The position numbers and the translations under genes were made by a program. From positions 124,001 to 188,000 of the forward strand of contig JAQYLI010000040.1 in assembly GCA_028720105.1 (NCBI GenBank): a DNA stretch of 64,000 nt. Reading direction: 5' to 3'. This DNA is from Oscillospiraceae bacterium (lineage in GTDB: Bacteria > Bacillota > Clostridia > Oscillospirales > Ruminococcaceae). Positions 22,078-31,086 of the stretch are shown here, in pieces. Within the stretch, counting starts at the first letter, position 1, and the number at the start of each line of letters is the position of its first letter. The notes under the pieces are model-generated. The model had not been told where the DNA came from. It saw only the letters and a list, made by a program, of their open reading frames with translations, and made no database searches.

Positions 22078-23352
22078 TCAGCTTACCATTATTCCGAAAA
22101 TGGTGAGAGCGGTTTTGTCGCTGCCCTCGGAAAGCTTTATCTCAATGGTGTGCTTTCCCGTTTCCTTGCCGATGATGACCTGCTGAGGTTCGCCGTAATT
22201 GCCCCAGCCCCCCGAGAAATCTGCATCAAGAACGGTCTTTCTTTCGCCGTCAACGAGGACATCATATTTGCCGCCCTTGCCGTCGGTCTGCTTTAAATAG
22301 AATATTCCCAAATTCTGACATTCAATTTCAAATTTCAGATAGCCCTCTCCCTCGGTAACAAAATTGTCGGGGAAAAGCTCGGGATAGACTTTATTTCCCG
22401 AAATCTCAAAGCCGCTCATTTCGGAAACTTCCGCCTGAGATGCGCCCAACATTGTGGCATTCTTGTAATAATCGGCGGTGTAGGGGTCGGCTGTGAATGC
22501 GGTATCGGTATCGTCTATATTTGCAAGATCGTCGTAAACGCTGTCAAGATATCTTGCGAGAAGCTGACCGATAAGGCTGTGGCCTGCGTCATTGGGGTGG
22601 ATATTGTCGGGGGAGATGTCCTTCCAGCTAAGGGTGCCTGCGGCTACCTCGGGGTAAACGACCTCACGATAGCTGAGCATAGGCAGGTCATAGGCAAGAC
22701 CTATTTCCTTATGTACATCCTGTAAGCTGGTGCCGTTCTCCTGGGTGGTGAAAAGGAGAATGACCGCAGGGTCGCCCTCGGCGTTTAAGATCTTTCTCAC
22801 AAGGCTGTCATAGGAATACTTGTTCATTACCTTGTCGGTGTCGTTTACGGAAAATTCCACGATGACCACGTCGGGCTTTGCGGAAAGAAGCTGTTCATCC
22901 GCACGGTGAACGCCCAGATATGAATTTGTGCCGCCTATGCCTGCGTTGACATAGGTTATCTCACTGCTTGGGAATTTTTCCGTCCAGTATTGGCTGAACA
23001 GTCCCGCATAGCTGTTTGCGGGATTGGTGGCGCTGCTGCCTTGGGTGATAGAGCCGCCTATAACGCCTACGGTAACGGGTTCGCCATTTTCAGCCTTTTT
23101 CATTGCGGCGGCAAGGCGGGAACGGTTGCCCTCGTTTAAAAGCGCACGCTGATACATCTTATCGGTAAGCCCTGCTTCAAGGTCTACAGGCTCGGTGGGG
23201 GTCAGGTCGGCTTCGGTAACTGTTTCTTCGGAAGCGGCGGACGCTGTGGTTTCGGGTGTGGTTTCGGGAGCGGCGTTATTATCCGATTTGCAAGCGGTCA
23301 TACTTACGCACATAAGAAGCGCGGCAATGCCTGCGATTATTTTTTTATTCAT
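22078..23352 (-). CDS. SGNH/GDSL hydrolase lipoprotein
   Basis: A secreted, lipid-anchored hydrolase, probably an esterase. The signal peptide MNKKIIAGIAALLMCVSMTAC ends in a lipobox (Cys21), followed by a Thr/Ala/Glu-rich linker. SGNH block I is VIGGSITQGS (catalytic Ser101), block III VEFSVNDTDK, and block V DNIHPNDAGH. A C-terminal domain of about 110 residues (from about 310) with beta-rich sequence follows, possibly carbohydrate-binding. I moved the start from 23502 to 23352, where AAAGGAAAA precedes an ATG and the signal peptide begins. Carbohydrate esterase activity is likely but not proven. Confidence 0.85.
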   Translation of the reverse strand: MNKKIIAGIAALLMCVSMTACKSDNNAAPETTPETTASAASEETVTEADLTPTEPVDLEAGLTDKMYQRALLNEGNRSRLAAAMKKAENGEPVTVGVIGGSITQGSSATNPANSYAGLFSQYWTEKFPSSEITYVNAGIGGTNSYLGVHRADEQLLSAKPDVVIVEFSVNDTDKVMNKYSYDSLVRKILNAEGDPAVILLFTTQENGTSLQDVHKEIGLAYDLPMLSYREVVYPEVAAGTLSWKDISPDNIHPNDAGHSLIGQLLARYLDSVYDDLANIDDTDTAFTADPYTADYYKNATMLGASQAEVSEMSGFEISGNKVYPELFPDNFVTEGEGYLKFEIECQNLGIFYLKQTDGKGGKYDVLVDGERKTVLDADFSGGWGNYGEPQQVIIGKETGKHTIEIKLSEGSDKTALTIFGIMVS

Positions 23353-23391
23353 CGTAAATTTTCCTTTCGGTTCAGTATGATATGTATGTAT

Positions 23392-23420
23392 ATTATACCA
23401 CCTTTTATGAGGGATTTCAA
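23392..23420 (-). promoter_or_regulatory. Promoter of the SGNH lipoprotein gene
   Basis: Minus-strand TTGAAA and TATAAT are 17 bases apart, with TGG before the -10 box, about 40 bases ahead of the ATG. Confidence 0.65.
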
Positions 23421-23430
23421 GGCTCGATGG

Positions 23431-23470
23431 AAAAATCCTCCGCAGTTTGCAAAAACTGCGGAGGATTTTT
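23431..23470 (-). terminator. Terminator of the gltB-gltD operon (bidirectional)
   Basis: AAATCCTCCGCAGTTT and AAACTGCGGAGGATTT form a long perfect stem with T-runs on both sides, 68 bases after the gltD stop. Confidence 0.85.
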
Positions 23471-23495
23471 GTGAAACGTTTTTTTCTAAAAACAC

Positions 23496-23524
23496 TTGAC
23501 AAATCAGCACAGATGTGCTACAAT
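23496..23524 (+). promoter_or_regulatory. Plus-strand promoter facing the 3' end of gltD
   Basis: TTGACA and TACAAT are separated by 17 bases, with TGC before the -10 box. The only thing downstream on this strand is the antisense of gltD, whose stop codon is at 23538. A possible antisense transcript; see findings. Confidence 0.55.
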
Positions 23525-23537
23525 ATAATTATCCCAC

Positions 23538-25031
23538 TTATCTGAGTGTGGTGTAGCCCATAAGATACTCGTCTACTGCCTTTGCTGCTTCTCTGCCCTC
23601 TCTTATTGCCCATACCACGAGGGACTGTCCGCGGTGCATATCGCCTGCGGTGAATACCTTGTCCACATTGGTTTTATAGGTGTCGGGAGAGGCGGTGGCT
23701 ACGTTGGTCCTGGGGTTCAGCTCAACGCCGAATGCATCGGCGATGTACTTTTCCGTGCCTAAGAAGCCTGCGGCGATAAGGACAAGGTCTGCGGGGATAA
23801 TTTCCTCACTGTCTCTTACCTGCTCCATCTTTGTTCTGCCTGTGGCTTCGTCCCTCACGGGCTGGAGGCGAATTGTCTCGATGGAGTTTATATTGCCCTT
23901 TTCGTCCTTGATGAACTGCTTTACGGTGGTCTGATAGATACGAGGGTCATGACCGAATACTGCAATGGCTTCTTCCTGTCCGTAATCGGTCTTGTTTACT
24001 CTCGGCCACTCGGGCCAGGGGTTGTTTTCAGCTCTTGTATCGGGGAGCTTGGGCATCATCTCAAGCTGGACTACGGATTTGCAGCCGTGACGGATAGCTG
24101 TACCTACGCAGTCATTGCCTGTGTCGCCGCCGCCGATGACTACAACGTTTTTGTACTTCGCGCTGATGTAGTAGCCGTCGGAGAGGTTGGAGACCATAAG
24201 GCTCTTGGTGGTTGCCTTGAGGAAATCTACGGCGTAGTAAATGCCGTTTGCGTCACGTCCCGGAGCTTCGATATTACGGGGATTGCCCGAGCCGCAGCAG
24301 AGTACCACTGCATCGAATTTCGAGGTAAGCTCCTCGGCGGTAATGTCCTTGCCCACGTTAACGCCGGTTCTGAATTCAACGCCCTCGGCTTCCATAAGCT
24401 TTATTCTGCGGTCAACGACAGACTTTTCAAGCTTCATATTGGGTATGCCGTACATAAGCAGTCCGCCGGGGCGGTCTTCACGCTCGAATACGGTAACTTT
24501 ATGTCCGCGCCTGTTAAGTCTCTGAGCTGCGGCGAGACCCGAGGGTCCCGAGCCGACTACGGCTACGGTCTTGCCCGTTCTTACGGAGGGTGCGGAGGGC
24601 TCCATCATTCCGTGGGAATAGGCGTATTCGATAATGGAATACTCATTCTCCTTGACGGTGACGGGGTCGCCGTTTAAGCCGCAGGTGCAGGCTTTTTCGC
24701 AGAGGGCGGGGCAGACTCTTGAGGTGAACTCGGGGAAGCTGTTTGTGAGCAGCAGTCTGCGTGCAGCTTCTTCCATACTGTCGGTGTAGATAAGGTCATT
24801 CCACTCGGGGCAGAGGTTATTTAAGGGGCAGCCCGACACCATTCCGTTGTGAAGGGGCTTGCCGTACTGGCAGAAGGGTACGCCGCAGTCCATACAGCGT
24901 GCCGCCTGCTTTTTCCTTGCCTCCATATCGAGGGGGGTGTGGAATTCACGGTAGTTTTTTATGCGCTCCAGGGGTTCAAGTCCTTCGTTTTCGGTTCTTT
25001 TATATTCTAAAAATCCTGTTGATTTTCCCAT
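23538..25031 (-). CDS. gltD: Glutamate synthase, NADPH-linked small (beta) subunit
   Basis: The beta subunit passes electrons from NADPH through FAD and Fe-S clusters to the GltB subunit. N-terminal cysteines for two Fe-S clusters are visible (ARCMDCGVPFC, SGCPLNNLCPEW and VCPALCEKACTCG). The FAD-binding motif VAVVGSGPSGLAAAQRL and the NADPH-binding VVVIGGGDTGNDCVGTAI follow. At 497 residues it is normal. It lies 29 bases after gltB and ends at the operon terminator. Together they make glutamate from glutamine and 2-oxoglutarate. Confidence 0.95.
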   Translation of the reverse strand: MGKSTGFLEYKRTENEGLEPLERIKNYREFHTPLDMEARKKQAARCMDCGVPFCQYGKPLHNGMVSGCPLNNLCPEWNDLIYTDSMEEAARRLLLTNSFPEFTSRVCPALCEKACTCGLNGDPVTVKENEYSIIEYAYSHGMMEPSAPSVRTGKTVAVVGSGPSGLAAAQRLNRRGHKVTVFEREDRPGGLLMYGIPNMKLEKSVVDRRIKLMEAEGVEFRTGVNVGKDITAEELTSKFDAVVLCCGSGNPRNIEAPGRDANGIYYAVDFLKATTKSLMVSNLSDGYYISAKYKNVVVIGGGDTGNDCVGTAIRHGCKSVVQLEMMPKLPDTRAENNPWPEWPRVNKTDYGQEEAIAVFGHDPRIYQTTVKQFIKDEKGNINSIETIRLQPVRDEATGRTKMEQVRDSEEIIPADLVLIAAGFLGTEKYIADAFGVELNPRTNVATASPDTYKTNVDKVFTAGDMHRGQSLVVWAIREGREAAKAVDEYLMGYTTLR

Positions 25032-25060
25032 AGTAAATCATTCCTTCCTTTCCTTATGCG

Positions 25061-28000
25061 TTACTTGGTGTTCTCATAGAATGCGGAGATACGTGCATCG
25101 TCGGGGTTCATACCCTCGGCGGTGAACTTCTTGATGCTGTTCATCATCTTCGCATAGTCGTGGGGAATGATCTTCTTGAACTTGGGAAGATATTCGTCAA
25201 AGTTATCAAGTATCTCTCTGCCGCGTTCGGAGCCTGTTGCTTCGGTGTGCTCCTCGATAAGGGAACGAAGCTCGTTGATATCCTCTTCCTCGGTGAGCTT
25301 CGAGAAGCCTACAAGAGCCTTGTTGAGCTTGGTGTAAAGGTCAAATTCCTCGTCAAGGACATAAGCGATACCGCCGCTCATTCCTGCCGCAAAGTTCTTG
25401 CTTGTTTTTCCGAGGATTACGGCACGTCCGCCTGTCATATACTCGCAGCCGTGGTCGCCTACGCCCTCTACCACAACTGTTGCGCCCGAATTTCTTACGC
25501 AGAAGCGCTCGCCTGCGATACCTGCGATGAACGCCTTGCCGCTTGTTGCGCCGAAGAGTGCAACGTTGCCCACGATGATATTGTCATCGGCTCTGTACTT
25601 TGCCTCCTTGGGTGCATAGAGCACAAGCTTTCCGCCTGAGAGACCTTTTCCGAAGTAGTCGTTGCTGTCGCCCTCAAGTTCAAGGGTGAGACCCTTGGGA
25701 ATGAATGCGCCGAAACTCTGTCCTCCCGAGCCGTGGCACTTGACAACGTAAGTATCGTCCTCGAGGGTGTTGTAATATCTTCTTGTTATCTCGGAGCCGA
25801 AGAGGGTGCCGAGAGTTCTGTTAAGGTTATTTACCTTGATATCAATGGTCTTGGGCTCTTTCTTCTCAAGAGCTTCCGACATTGCGGGGATTATCACCTT
25901 TTCGTCGATAGTCTCCTCAAGCTTGAAGTCGTACACATCTGCGGGAATGAAGTGAGAGGGTGCGTCGGTGCCTGCATAGGGATTTGAGAGGATCTCCGAC
26001 ATATCTATCTTTGCTGCCTTGCTGCCTGCGGGGAAGTCCTTCTTTACAAGGAGGTCGGAGCGGCCTACAAGCTCGTCAACGGTGCGTATGCCCAGCTTTG
26101 CCATATACTCCCGCATTTCTGTTGCCATAAAGCGCATAAAGTTTACGATATACTCAGGCTTGCCCTTGAAGCGCTTTCTCAGCTCGGGGTTCTGTGTTGC
26201 AACGCCTACGGGGCAGGTGTCGAGATTACATACTCTCATCATTACGCAGCCCATTGTTACCAAGGGAGCGGTGGCGAAGCCGTATTCCTCTGCGCCCAGC
26301 ATTGCGGCGATAACTACATCTCGTCCTGTCATCATCTTGCCGTCTGTTTCGATGACTACCTTGGAGCGGAGGCCGTTCATAATAAGGGTTCTGTGAGTTT
26401 CTGCAAGACCTAATTCCCAAGGAAGACCTGCGTTATGAATGGAGCTGCCGGGAGCGGCGCCTGTGCCGCCGTCATAGCCCGAAATGAGCACTACCCCTGC
26501 GCCTGCCTTTGCAACGCCTGCGGCAATGGTTCCGACGCCTACCTCGGAAACCAGCTTAACGGAGATACGAGCGTCCTTGTTGGCATTTTTAAGGTCATAG
26601 ATAAGCTGTGCCAAGTCCTCGATAGAATAGATATCGTGGTGGGGAGGAGGGGAGATAAGAGCCACGCCGGGGGTGGAGTGACGGGTCTTTGCTATCCAGG
26701 GATAGACCTTCTTTGCGGGAAGGTGTCCGCCTTCGCCGGGCTTTGCGCCCTGTGCCATTTTTATCTGAATTTCCTTTGCGGAGGTGAGGTATTTCGATGT
26801 TACGCCGAAACGTCCCGATGCAACCTGCTTGATGGCAGAGCATTTGTCCTCGGGGCTGCCTGCGGTGACAATTCTTTCAAGATCCTCGCCGCCCTCGCCG
26901 CTGTTGGACTTGCCGCCTATCATATTCATAGCGATTGCCATACATTCGTGAGCTTCCTGAGAAATGGAGCCGTAGGACATTGCGCCTGTTTTAAAGCGGT
27001 GCATAATGCTTTCAACGCTTTCTACCTCATCAATGGGTATACCGCCGTTGGGGTCAAATTTGAAGTCGAGAGTGCTTCTCAGGGTGAGATTTCTCTCCTC
27101 GGCGTTAAGATACTCGGAATATTTCTTGAAAAGGCTGTAGTCGTTTGTCCACGCTGCCTGCTGGAGAAGATGTATTGTCATAGGATTATACATATGCTCC
27201 TCCTTGCCGCTTCTGGATTTATGGCTGCCTACGCTTTCCATTGCGTCGTTTACGGTAAGGTCTCTGGGGTCGAATGCGGCATCGTGGCGGGCTATTACCT
27301 GCTCGCTTATATCATCAAGGTCTATGCCGCCCACTCTGCTGACGGTATCGGGGAAGAATTCATCGCATACACTCTTGGAGATGCCCAGTGCTTCAAATAT
27401 CTTGCTGCCCTGATAGGACTGGATTGTGGAGATACCCATTTTGGAGGCAATTTTAACTATGCCGCTGACAATTGCCTTTACATAGCAGTTGAGCGCTTCG
27501 GTGTATTCCTTATCAATTGCCTTGCCCGAGGTAAGCTCATAGAGAGTATCCATTGCAAGGTAGGGGTTTACGGCGCTTGCTCCGAAGCCGAGAAGTGTTG
27601 CAAAATGATGCACCTCGTAAGGCTCGGCAGTTTCAACGATTATGGAAATGGCAGTGTTCTTTCTTGTCTTTACAAGGTAATTTTCAAGGGCTGCCACTGC
27701 AAGGAGTGAGGGAATTGCAAGGTGATCCTTATCTACGCCTCTGTCGGAGAGGATAAGGATAGACGCACCTGTCGCGTGAGCCTTGTCTGCCTGGGTATAG
27801 AGGCTTTCGATAGCCTGTCTGAGGGTGGACTCGCCCTTTTTGTAGAGCATTGAGATGTCTGCGGTTTTAAGTCCCTCGATATTGGCTGTGCGAATTTTCA
27901 AAAGGTCAAGATTTGTAAGTACGGGGTTCTTTATCTGGAGAACGCGGCAGTTCTTCTCGTCCTCCTTGAGAATATTGCCCGAGGTGCCCAGATATACCGA

Positions 28001-29632
28001 TGTATCGGTGATAACAGACTCTCTGATCGCATCAATGGGTGGATTTGTTACCTGTGCGAAGAGCTGCTTGAAATAATCAAAGAGAGGGGGATTTTTCTTT
28101 GAGAGAGGGGGAATGGGGGTGTCTACGCCCATTGCGGCGGTAGGCTCGGAGGCATTCAGCGCCATTGGTATCATTGTGCTTCTGATAGCTTCGTATGTAT
28201 AACCGAAGGCGTGCTGAAGTCTTTCAAGCTCCTCGCCCGAATATCTGAGGGGCTTCTTGTTGGGGATATTGAACTCGTGGAGAGAGTAGAAATTGTGGTC
28301 AAGCCACTCGCCGTAGGGCTGTCTCTTGCTGTAGTGATCCTTTATCTTCTCGTCCTCGATAAGCTCGCCCTTTACGGTGTCCACGAGGAGCATTTTTCCG
28401 GGGTGGAGACGTTCCTTCTTAACGATAGTCTCAACGGGGATATCAAGTGCGCCTACCTCGGAAGAAAGGATAAGATATTTTCCGCCCTTGTTATCGTCGG
28501 TGATGTAGTAACGGGAGGGGCGGAGTCCGTTTCTGTCAAGAACTGCGCCCAGAATGTCGCCGTCGGAGAAGATAATGGAGGCAGGTCCGTCCCAGGGTTC
28601 CATCATTGTTGCATAATACTGATAGAAGGCTCTTTTTTCACGGCTCATTGTGGTCTGGTGCTGCCAGGGCTCGGGGATAAGGGTAATTACTGCAAGGGGA
28701 AGATCAACGCCTGCCATAGTCATAAATTCAAGAGTATTGTCAAGGCGGGCGGAGTCGGAGCCTGTTACGTCAAGGATAGGAACGATGTCCTTCATTCTGT
28801 CACCGATATAATCGGACTTCAACACGGACTCACGGCTGAGCATTTTATCCACATTTCCCGTAATGGTGTTTATCTCGCCGTTATGAACCATCATACGGTT
28901 GGGGTGGGAGCGCTGCCAGCTGGGGTTGGTGTTGGTGCTGAAACGGGAGTGAACTATTCCTATTGCGCTGTGATAGTCCTCACAGTCAAGGTCCTTATAG
29001 AATTTTCTCAGCTGGTCTACAAGGAACATTCCTTTATATACTATTGTACGGCTGGAGCAGGAAACCACATATGTCTCCTTATCTGCCTTTTCAAATACCA
29101 TTCTTGCGATATAAAGCTTTCTGTCGAAAGGGAGCCCCTTTTCGCAGTCAGCAGGCTTTTCGATGAATGCCTGATAGATATTGGGCATACTTTCAAGAGC
29201 CTTTGAGCCCAATACGGAGGGTTCAACGGGAACCTTTCTCCAGCCTAAAAATGTAAGCTTTTCATCGGCAAGCACCTTTTCAAAGGTAGCCATTGACTTT
29301 TTAAGCTTGTCCTCGGACTGGGGGAAGAAGAACATAGCTATTCCGTATTCTCTCTTGCCGCCGATCTTTATTCCTTCCTCGGCGCATACCTTTGAGAAAA
29401 ATGTGTGGGATATCTGGAGAAGTATTCCCACGCCGTCGCCTGTTTTTCCCTCGGCGTCCTTTCCTGCACGGTGTTCAAGTGTTTCAACAATTTTGAGGGC
29501 GCTGTCAACTACCTTGTAGTCTGCCTCGCCGTTCATATTTACTACTGCACCTATTCCGCAGTTCTCGTGCTCGAAGCGGGGATCATAAAGTCCCTGCTTT
29601 GCGTATGGTTCCTGTACTCTATAGTTGTCCAT
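25061..29632 (-). CDS. gltB: Glutamate synthase, large (alpha) subunit
   Basis: The alpha subunit makes glutamate from glutamine and 2-oxoglutarate. The N-terminal glutamine amidotransferase begins after a propeptide at Cys in HENCGIGAVV. The central and FMN-binding barrel contains the GEGG loop (SNSGEGGEDLERI) and a 3Fe-4S cluster motif (GCVMMRVCNLDTCPVG). The C-terminal GxGxG beta-helix domain is present (GATVVVEGVGDHGCEYMTGGRAVILG). About 1523 residues matches the family. I prefer the ATG at 29632 because GGAG lies 8 bases ahead; the ORF-track ATG at 29638 is only 2-3 bases from it. Confidence 0.95.
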   Translation of the reverse strand: MDNYRVQEPYAKQGLYDPRFEHENCGIGAVVNMNGEADYKVVDSALKIVETLEHRAGKDAEGKTGDGVGILLQISHTFFSKVCAEEGIKIGGKREYGIAMFFFPQSEDKLKKSMATFEKVLADEKLTFLGWRKVPVEPSVLGSKALESMPNIYQAFIEKPADCEKGLPFDRKLYIARMVFEKADKETYVVSCSSRTIVYKGMFLVDQLRKFYKDLDCEDYHSAIGIVHSRFSTNTNPSWQRSHPNRMMVHNGEINTITGNVDKMLSRESVLKSDYIGDRMKDIVPILDVTGSDSARLDNTLEFMTMAGVDLPLAVITLIPEPWQHQTTMSREKRAFYQYYATMMEPWDGPASIIFSDGDILGAVLDRNGLRPSRYYITDDNKGGKYLILSSEVGALDIPVETIVKKERLHPGKMLLVDTVKGELIEDEKIKDHYSKRQPYGEWLDHNFYSLHEFNIPNKKPLRYSGEELERLQHAFGYTYEAIRSTMIPMALNASEPTAAMGVDTPIPPLSKKNPPLFDYFKQLFAQVTNPPIDAIRESVITDTSVYLGTSGNILKEDEKNCRVLQIKNPVLTNLDLLKIRTANIEGLKTADISMLYKKGESTLRQAIESLYTQADKAHATGASILILSDRGVDKDHLAIPSLLAVAALENYLVKTRKNTAISIIVETAEPYEVHHFATLLGFGASAVNPYLAMDTLYELTSGKAIDKEYTEALNCYVKAIVSGIVKIASKMGISTIQSYQGSKIFEALGISKSVCDEFFPDTVSRVGGIDLDDISEQVIARHDAAFDPRDLTVNDAMESVGSHKSRSGKEEHMYNPMTIHLLQQAAWTNDYSLFKKYSEYLNAEERNLTLRSTLDFKFDPNGGIPIDEVESVESIMHRFKTGAMSYGSISQEAHECMAIAMNMIGGKSNSGEGGEDLERIVTAGSPEDKCSAIKQVASGRFGVTSKYLTSAKEIQIKMAQGAKPGEGGHLPAKKVYPWIAKTRHSTPGVALISPPPHHDIYSIEDLAQLIYDLKNANKDARISVKLVSEVGVGTIAAGVAKAGAGVVLISGYDGGTGAAPGSSIHNAGLPWELGLAETHRTLIMNGLRSKVVIETDGKMMTGRDVVIAAMLGAEEYGFATAPLVTMGCVMMRVCNLDTCPVGVATQNPELRKRFKGKPEYIVNFMRFMATEMREYMAKLGIRTVDELVGRSDLLVKKDFPAGSKAAKIDMSEILSNPYAGTDAPSHFIPADVYDFKLEETIDEKVIIPAMSEALEKKEPKTIDIKVNNLNRTLGTLFGSEITRRYYNTLEDDTYVVKCHGSGGQSFGAFIPKGLTLELEGDSNDYFGKGLSGGKLVLYAPKEAKYRADDNIIVGNVALFGATSGKAFIAGIAGERFCVRNSGATVVVEGVGDHGCEYMTGGRAVILGKTSKNFAAGMSGGIAYVLDEEFDLYTKLNKALVGFSKLTEEEDINELRSLIEEHTEATGSERGREILDNFDEYLPKFKKIIPHDYAKMMNSIKKFTAEGMNPDDARISAFYENTK

Positions 29633-29718
29633 AGCCATTACTCCTTACTTTCTGCTATACTCCGTTTTTATAAGCCGAAACTCTCCCTGAAAAATTCCGG
29701 CTTTTTCGGCATACTATA

Positions 29719-29747
29719 ATTCTATCACAGGAAATTCTCCTTGTCAA
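29719..29747 (-). promoter_or_regulatory. Promoter of the gltB-gltD operon
   Basis: Minus-strand TTGACA and TAGAAT are separated by 17 bases, with TGTGA before the -10 box. The leader of about 80 bases can form a 7-bp hairpin GCCGAAA...TTTCGGC. The rest of the 313-base gap to the VanY gene holds only its terminator and AT-rich sequence. Confidence 0.7.
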
Positions 29748-29872
29748 TACAATTTTGCAAGTTTTAATAAAAATCTTGCATTTTGACTTGAAATATCATA
29801 CTTTTAAGGGGATTTTTGCTCAATTTATGAAAAAGTTATAAAATGATGTGTCAAAAATACGGCTCGGAGGGG

Positions 29873-29910
29873 TAAAAAAATTGACTCGAAAGCTTTTTGG
29901 CTTACGGGTC
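29873..29910 (-). terminator. Terminator after the VanY-like lipoprotein gene
   Basis: Minus-strand GACCCGTAAGC and GCTTTCGAGTC pair (with G-U pairs) and are followed by AATTTTTTT. Confidence 0.65.
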
Positions 29911-29951
29911 GGGTGAAATTATATTTACAATTTGTATTATATAATACTATA

Positions 29952-31064
29952 TTACTCAGAGTATTTTGAGTCTATGCCCAGATATTCCTCTAAGGTAAGT
30001 CCGCTGTCATACACCTTTTGGGCGGTATCAACTCCAAGATATCTTATATGCCAGGGTTCGTACATATATCCCGTTATGCTTTCGCCGTTTTCGGGGTAGC
30101 GGATTATAAAGCCGTATTCGGCGCAGTGGACTTTTAACCAATCGTATTCGGCGGTGTCGGCAAAGGTGATGTCAATGGTGTTAAGGTCGAAGGCAAGTCC
30201 TGTCTGATGCTCGGAATGTCCCGGACGGGCGGAATATCTGTCGGCTTCCGTTTTGCCGCTTCTCTCCACGTATCTTTCGTAAAGCCCTGCCTGATAATCA
30301 TAAGAGCGGAAGCCCGAGGATATGTAGATATTAAGTCCCTCTGCTGCCGCTGCGGACTGCATTTTGTCAAAGGCTGCCTGTGCGTCGGGGTCTACGCCCG
30401 GGGCATAGTCGGGGGGCAGGGCATAGGTCTTATTGGCGATAAGTATGCCGTCAATATAGGTGAGCTGCGTGTCACCCTCGCTGCTTTCGGTCGTTTCTGT
30501 CTCCTCGGTTTCGGAGGCGGCGGTAACGGTGACATACACTTCCGCATATACATCGGGAGACACGGCGGACTGCACCTTTATTATACATTCACCCTCGGAA
30601 AGGGCGGTAATATTGCCTATATCGTCCACCTCGGCTATGCTTTCATCGGAGCTTGTCCATATTTCGGACTTGTCGGGGGCGTTGTCGGGGTACATTGTCA
30701 CTATGGGCATTGAGCTTTCGCCTGTTTCCAGAGTTACCTCGTAATATGTAAGCTCTATGGCGGTTATTTCGTCTCTGTCGGGGTCTTCCGTTTCCTCTTC
30801 GGTCTGAGCGGGAAGCTCTATGGGCGGTTCATCGGTGTCTGCCCAGGTCTCCGTAGGCTTTGATATTTCACTTACGGTCTCGGAATTTGCGGAAACGGCT
30901 TCGGTATCGGCGGCGGTGTTTTCCTCGGTCAGGGACTCGGAGGATATAAGGTTATCCCCCAATACGGGTATGACATCGGTTTCGTCGGGAATGTCCTTTG
31001 CGGCAGCGCAGGCGGAAAGTGCAAGGGCTGCCATAACGGCACCGTAAATTTTTAGCTTTTTCAT
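29952..31064 (-). CDS. VanY-like D-Ala-D-Ala carboxypeptidase lipoprotein with Big_2 domain
   Basis: A surface-anchored zinc peptidase that trims peptidoglycan stem peptides. The signal peptide MKKLKIYGAVMAALALSAC has a lipobox. A long acidic Thr/Ser/Glu linker and a bacterial Ig-like (Big_2) domain follow (EIWTSSDESIAEVDDIGNITA...VYVTV). The C-terminal VanY/LAS domain has SEHQTGLAFDL (zinc His and Asp), and EPWHIRYLG (catalytic Glu and last His). I use the ATG at 31064 after AAAGGA; the upstream frame at 31139 overlaps the preceding gene. Catalytic residues are intact. Confidence 0.85.
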   Translation of the reverse strand: MKKLKIYGAVMAALALSACAAAKDIPDETDVIPVLGDNLISSESLTEENTAADTEAVSANSETVSEISKPTETWADTDEPPIELPAQTEEETEDPDRDEITAIELTYYEVTLETGESSMPIVTMYPDNAPDKSEIWTSSDESIAEVDDIGNITALSEGECIIKVQSAVSPDVYAEVYVTVTAASETEETETTESSEGDTQLTYIDGILIANKTYALPPDYAPGVDPDAQAAFDKMQSAAAAEGLNIYISSGFRSYDYQAGLYERYVERSGKTEADRYSARPGHSEHQTGLAFDLNTIDITFADTAEYDWLKVHCAEYGFIIRYPENGESITGYMYEPWHIRYLGVDTAQKVYDSGLTLEEYLGIDSKYSE

Positions 31065-31086
31065 TTTATGTATCCTTTTCTTTATG

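Noticed and set aside
26435-27709. 424-aa plus-strand ORF inside gltB
   Set aside because: It is the antisense shadow of a conserved glutamate synthase; Cys/Gly/Tyr-rich composition and no ribosome site.
28211-29206. 331-aa plus-strand ORF inside gltB
   Set aside because: Antisense shadow with no recognisable motif.
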